NCBI GenBank assembly: GCA_965230535.1
Contig: OZ246010.1
Location: 62,001-126,000 of the forward strand
Length of the DNA: 64,000 nt
Source of the DNA: JAUILH01 sp965230535
GTDB lineage: Bacteria > Bacteroidota > Bacteroidia > Flavobacteriales_D > JAUILH01
Reading direction: 5' to 3'
The translations under genes and the position numbers were made by a program. Below, one piece after another: positions 60,663 through 64,000 of the stretch. Numbering within the stretch: position 1 is the stretch's first letter; every line of letters starts with the position of its first letter. Under the pieces are notes generated by a model that saw nothing but the letters and a program-made list of their open reading frames with translations, ran no database searches and had not been told where the DNA came from.

Positions 60663-62405
60663 ATGGAAACCAAAAAACCGAGTCTTCTTCTGGCCCTGAC
60701 CCCTATTCTACTTCTTGTAGTCTCTTTATTTGTCAATGTTAAGTTGTTTGGTGAGGATTCATCTTATGGTCCAAACCAAATCAGTTTGATTGTTGCCGCC
60801 GGAATTGCATCTATTATTGGATTAAGATTAGGTTTTAAATGGAATAAGATCAAAGAAGGCATGACCAAGAGTATTTCCTCTACGCTTGGTGCCATCATTA
60901 TCCTACTTTTAATTGGAGCTTTGGCCGGAACCTGGGTTATTTCAGGAATTGTACCTGCTATGGTTTACTACGGGCTGCAGGTTTTAAATCCAGAGAGCTT
61001 TTTGTTTGCCTGTTGTGTGGTATGTGCAGTGGTTTCGTTGGCCACAGGTAGTTCCTGGTCTACAATTGCAACTGTGGGGATCGCCCTCCTTGGAATTGGC
61101 CAGGCAATGGACATGCACACCGGATTAACTGCCGGAGCTATTATTTCTGGTGCATATTTCGGAGATAAAATGTCACCATTATCTGACACAACCAACTTGG
61201 CACCAGCTATGGCCGGAACGGATTTGTTTACGCATATCAGACACATGGCATGGACAACCATTCCGTCTATTGTAATCACACTCATTATCTTCCTAATTAT
61301 TGGTTTTAATACAGATGTAAGCACCTCAAGTAGTGGCATGGAGGAAATCAACAAAGCCATTACTCAGAAGTTTCACATCACGCCTCTTCTGTTTTTAGTG
61401 CCGGCAGTGGTCATATTTATGATCATCAGAAAGATTCCTGCGATTCCTTCTCTTTTAGTTGGTGCCTTGCTGGGCGGTGTGTTTGCATTGATTTTCCAGC
61501 AAGATGTTGTAGAGGAAGTTGGAAGTAAAACTACTGTGAGCATTGAGGGTAAGTCCATCAATTCTAACGACATTGTATGGAAAGACGCTTCTGGTGAAGT
61601 CATTAGTGACTTTAATACAGATGATGTCAAACCAGGTAAGTACATCATTGAATACGAAAACAAGGATGAGGGAACCGTTGCGCATGCCACTTTCACAGTA
61701 AAAGGCTACGGAAAAGACGCCAACATGTCTCAGGAGATTTTGGTTGAAAGAAACGGTCAGCCAATGAAATCTGAAGCCAATGTGGTGATAGAAAGAAGCG
61801 ACTACATTACTTCTGCCTACACCGCTTTTATGGTCTCTCTCACTACAAAAATGAAAGACGGATATGCCATTCATAGCGATAATGAAGCTGTTTCAGAACT
61901 GGTTGAAGGCAAGGGAATGTCTGGTATGCTTAACACAATTTGGTTGATCGTTTGTGCCATGGCCTTTGGCGGTGCGATGGAAACCATAGGTTTACTACAA
62001 AGAATTACGGAAACCATTATTGGCTGGGCAAGGTCCAGAGGTGGTTTAATTGGTGCTACAGCCAGTACTTGTATCTTCTTCAATGCAACAGCTTCCGACC
62101 AATATTTGGCCATCGTTGTACCGGGAAGAATGTTCGCCAATACTTACAGAAAAAGAGGTTTAAAACCAGAAAATTTAAGCCGTACACTAGAAGATGCCGG
62201 TACAGTGACATCCGTCCTGATTCCATGGAACACCTGTGGAGCGACACAATCTCAGGTTTTGGGAATAGGCACACTCACCTTTGCCCCATTCTGTTTCTTT
62301 AACATCATCAGTCCGATTATCACCATTATTTATGGAATTGTTGGCTTCAAAGTGCCCATGATAGAAAAGCCGGAAACAACTGAGCCTGCTAAGTTGAAAG
62401 CTTAG
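60663..62405 (+). CDS. NhaC family Na+/H+ antiporter with internal soluble insert
   Basis: The 580-residue transporter has about eleven membrane helices, with family segments ATGSSWSTIATVGIALLGIG (near 122), ISGAYFGDKMSPLSDTTNLA (near 160), and FFNATASDQYLAIVVPGRMF and LEDAGTVTSVLIPWNTCGAT in the last third. Between about residues 280 and 375 a hydrophilic insert (SIEGKSINSNDIVWKDASGE, then VKPGKYIIEYENKDEGTVAH) looks like a small Ig-like beta domain; ordinary NhaC lacks it. It exchanges Na+ for H+ across the inner membrane. It may be cotranscribed with the TPR gene upstream. Confidence 0.9.
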   Translation: METKKPSLLLALTPILLLVVSLFVNVKLFGEDSSYGPNQISLIVAAGIASIIGLRLGFKWNKIKEGMTKSISSTLGAIIILLLIGALAGTWVISGIVPAMVYYGLQVLNPESFLFACCVVCAVVSLATGSSWSTIATVGIALLGIGQAMDMHTGLTAGAIISGAYFGDKMSPLSDTTNLAPAMAGTDLFTHIRHMAWTTIPSIVITLIIFLIIGFNTDVSTSSSGMEEINKAITQKFHITPLLFLVPAVVIFMIIRKIPAIPSLLVGALLGGVFALIFQQDVVEEVGSKTTVSIEGKSINSNDIVWKDASGEVISDFNTDDVKPGKYIIEYENKDEGTVAHATFTVKGYGKDANMSQEILVERNGQPMKSEANVVIERSDYITSAYTAFMVSLTTKMKDGYAIHSDNEAVSELVEGKGMSGMLNTIWLIVCAMAFGGAMETIGLLQRITETIIGWARSRGGLIGATASTCIFFNATASDQYLAIVVPGRMFANTYRKRGLKPENLSRTLEDAGTVTSVLIPWNTCGATQSQVLGIGTLTFAPFCFFNIISPIITIIYGIVGFKVPMIEKPETTEPAKLKA

Positions 62406-62517
62406 AACCGGATTCTGCCCGTCTAAGTAAAAATCACTTTGGTCTAATATTTGTCTTATTGATTGCCAAGTAATAATTAAATTACTAACTTTAATACGAA
62501 TCAATCGTTTTTTGCCC

Positions 62518-63273
62518 ATGAAAAAGATTAGCTCACTTATTCTAGCTTGCTCTGTATCAGGTTTTGTGTTTGCGCAACCGTCTAAAAACACACAACATTT
62601 AGATGCACAAGTACCTCATAAAAAGAAATACACCGAAGATGTTGTAGATCCTCAGTTGGGGATTGACATATATGAATCTCTCAACATGTTTATCAGCGCT
62701 GATTCTGTTAGACTATGCAATGGTTATGATTGCGAAGGTTGGGTAACAGATCATTATGAAAGCGGGCAGATTATTCACAAAGGATTTTATGTTGATGGTC
62801 AGTTAAAAATTTACAAGAATTACTATCCAGATGGTAAACTGGAAAGAGAGTTCGTAACCATCGATAATTACAGATGTACAGCCAAATTGTATTATCCTGA
62901 CGGAACTAAAAAATCTGTGATCAAATACTTACATGGTTCTCCAATGGTATGGTCTGATTTCTATGAAAATGGTTCTCCAAAATACTATGAAGAGTACCAC
63001 AAAAGTCTGAATTACCATATTGAAAAGAAGACATTCTTTACAGATGGGAAAGTTGAAGACGAGTTGGTTTTACTTCACAAGAAAAAACTTAATTACGATA
63101 AGAATGAATACCATAACAATGGCCAAATGAAGGTGGATGGTAGCATGTCTTTCAATGAGGAGTCTCTGGATTACATGAAAACCGGAACATGGAAGTTCTA
63201 TGATGAAGGCGGTTCTATCAAAAAAGAATTAACCTACAATCAAGGAAGGGTCAGCGATGAGAAGAAATATTGA
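62518..63273 (+). CDS. Secreted MORN-like (YwqK-type) repeat protein
   Basis: ATG 62518 gives 251 residues with a signal peptide (KKISSLILACSVSGFVFAQ). Repeats of the MORN-variant type follow, each built on 'YxxGxlkxxxxYYxdGkl': WVTDHYESGQIIHKGFYVDG, IYKNYYPDGKLEREFV, YYPDGTKKSVIKYL, YENGSPKYYEEY and NNGQMKVDG. Such repeats occur in YwqK-like proteins (annotated as antitoxin-like in some Bacteroidota), but no toxin gene is adjacent. It is likely a periplasmic or outer-surface repeat protein. A terminator follows. Confidence 0.8.
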   Translation: MKKISSLILACSVSGFVFAQPSKNTQHLDAQVPHKKKYTEDVVDPQLGIDIYESLNMFISADSVRLCNGYDCEGWVTDHYESGQIIHKGFYVDGQLKIYKNYYPDGKLEREFVTIDNYRCTAKLYYPDGTKKSVIKYLHGSPMVWSDFYENGSPKYYEEYHKSLNYHIEKKTFFTDGKVEDELVLLHKKKLNYDKNEYHNNGQMKVDGSMSFNEESLDYMKTGTWKFYDEGGSIKKELTYNQGRVSDEKKY

Positions 63274-63301
63274 TCAGTAAATGATTACTAATATACATGA
63301 G

Positions 63302-63324
63302 AAGTTCTGCTATTTGCAGGACTT
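63302..63324 (+). terminator. Terminator after the MORN-like gene
   Basis: AAGTTCTGC pairs with GCAGGACTT (one T-G wobble) around a five-base loop and runs into a T-run to 63329. It lies 29 bases past the stop and also separates the convergent MMPL gene. Confidence 0.8.
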
Positions 63325-63352
63325 TTTTTGTGCCTGGAAGTCAACTTATACC

Positions 63353-64000
63353 TTACTTCTTTTTCTTCTTCTCTGTTAGGATAATCAAGGCTGGCAGTAA
63401 ATAGAGATCTGCCACCACCGCAATGAAAAGAGTAATACTGATTAGGTAACCAACGTAGAACGTTCCTAAAAACTCTGAAAAGACCAACATTAAAAAGCCA
63501 CTACAAAGAATAAGTGAGGTTATAATAATCGCTCTACCAGTAGACATATAAGCTCTTTTCAATGAATAGATCATAGACAGGCCTTTCATGCGCTCAATCT
63601 TTAATTTGCTCATAAAGTGAATGGTATCATCCACACAAATTCCGAAAGCTATTGTAAAAATAATACTGATAGACACCTTTAAATCCGTTCCGGTAGCGCC
63701 TAAAATTCCAGAAATAATAATCAAAGGAATGATGTTAGGCACCAAAGAGATTAACATCATTTTGACCGACCTGAATAACCCACCCATAATCAAAGCCACC
63801 AACAAAAACGCGATTAACAAGCCCAACAACATATTTCTGGCCAGTTTAGCGTTGTTTTTATCAATTAAATGTGCTGTACCGGTCAAAGTGTATTCAAACA
63901 CCTCAGAATCGAGCTCATTTTTATAATAAGCCTCCAGATCATCATTCATCTCAAAGATCTTTAAACTTCCCAGGTCCCCCATTCTACCACGAATTCGATA
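63353..64000 (-). CDS. RND/MMPL family exporter, C-terminal part (5' truncated by window)
   Basis: The minus-strand frame stays open to the window edge, so the start lies beyond 64000; 215 residues are visible. They hold the last membrane bundle of an RND-type protein: about five helices, the first near ARNMLLGLLIAFLLVALIMG, with FGICVDDTIHFMSKLKIERM and the hydrophobic helix YLISITLFIAVVADLYLLPA. The GICVDDTIHF segment is the conserved Asp motif of MMPL/sterol-sensing-domain exporters driven by the proton gradient. The ligand cannot be inferred. The tail is Lys-rich. Confidence 0.88.
   Translation of the reverse strand, partial: YRIRGRMGDLGSLKIFEMNDDLEAYYKNELDSEVFEYTLTGTAHLIDKNNAKLARNMLLGLLIAFLLVALIMGGLFRSVKMMLISLVPNIIPLIIISGILGATGTDLKVSISIIFTIAFGICVDDTIHFMSKLKIERMKGLSMIYSLKRAYMSTGRAIIITSLILCSGFLMLVFSEFLGTFYVGYLISITLFIAVVADLYLLPALIILTEKKKKK

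Noticed and set aside
62518..63273. Toxin-antitoxin module from the YwqK-like label
   Set aside because: The protein has a signal peptide and only MORN-like repeats; the neighbours are an antiporter and an exporter, with no toxin-sized partner gene.
1..64000. CRISPR arrays, rRNA and tRNA genes
   Set aside because: No regularly spaced direct repeats outside coding repeats, no 16S/23S-like sequence and no cloverleaf with a terminal CCA-type arm was recognised by eye. A tRNAscan run would be needed to exclude one.

Overview
The window is a 64 kb piece of chromosome from a marine-type Bacteroidota, most likely in the order Flavobacteriales. The basis is: type IX secretion C-terminal sorting domains with YPNP motifs, a TonB-dependent receptor, two-component proteins with Reg_prop/Y_Y_Y sensor domains, DUF1573 and DUF2279 proteins, a ribosomal THX-type protein, short leaders lacking clear Shine-Dalgarno sequences, and moderate GC (about 40% by eye). 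No rRNA, tRNA or CRISPR array was recognised. About 53 genes are supported, two of them cut by the window ends.

Layout. 1-2.3 kb: the 3' part of an outer-membrane receptor facing a secreted DUF1573 protein. 2.4-8.0 kb: a co-directional aromatic-catabolism operon (homogentisate dioxygenase, a metallo-beta-lactamase/rhodanese sulfur enzyme, tryptophan 2,3-dioxygenase, PaaA, PaaB, PaaC) that stops before PaaD/PaaE. 8.0-12.4 kb: the accessory stretch. It holds an orphan membrane protein bracketed by inverted copies of one terminator sequence, a universal-stress operon, and a standalone reverse transcriptase preceded by about 420 bases of hairpin-rich non-coding DNA. 12.4-23.7 kb: a DEAD-box helicase, a 1179-residue type IX-secreted beta-helix protein with nine 51-residue repeats, a divergent NarL-type response regulator and propeller histidine kinase, an aldehyde dehydrogenase, and small envelope proteins. 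23.7-34.1 kb: a dipeptidase, a GT39-like enzyme, TerC, a C-type lectin, adenosine deaminase, MnmA and a three-gene LPS-type glycosyltransferase operon. 34.2-42 kb: ClpB, an arylsulfotransferase-like secreted protein, SixA, the THX/SAP protein and a TrmH-type methyltransferase. 42-52 kb: a serine-rich vWD protein, a TPR protein, GyrA and ClpC. 52-64 kb: two convergent ArnT-like transferases, TypA/BipA, a ChaN-type protein, a TPR protein, an NhaC antiporter, a MORN-like protein and the C-terminal end of an MMPL exporter.

How the genes work together. The 2.4-8.0 kb operon groups oxygen-dependent steps of tyrosine/phenylalanine (homogentisate), tryptophan (kynurenine) and phenylacetyl-CoA breakdown. 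The response regulator and kinase at 17-21 kb are divergently transcribed and probably form a cognate pair. ClpB and ClpC share a -24/-12-like upstream signal at identical spacing, so the protein-quality-control genes may be co-regulated.

The best candidate for a poorly described system is the reverse transcriptase at 10.3-11.9 kb with its upstream structured sequence. It has the architecture of a standalone defence-associated (UG/DRT class) reverse transcriptase with a dedicated template RNA. Its subtype cannot be fixed from the sequence alone.
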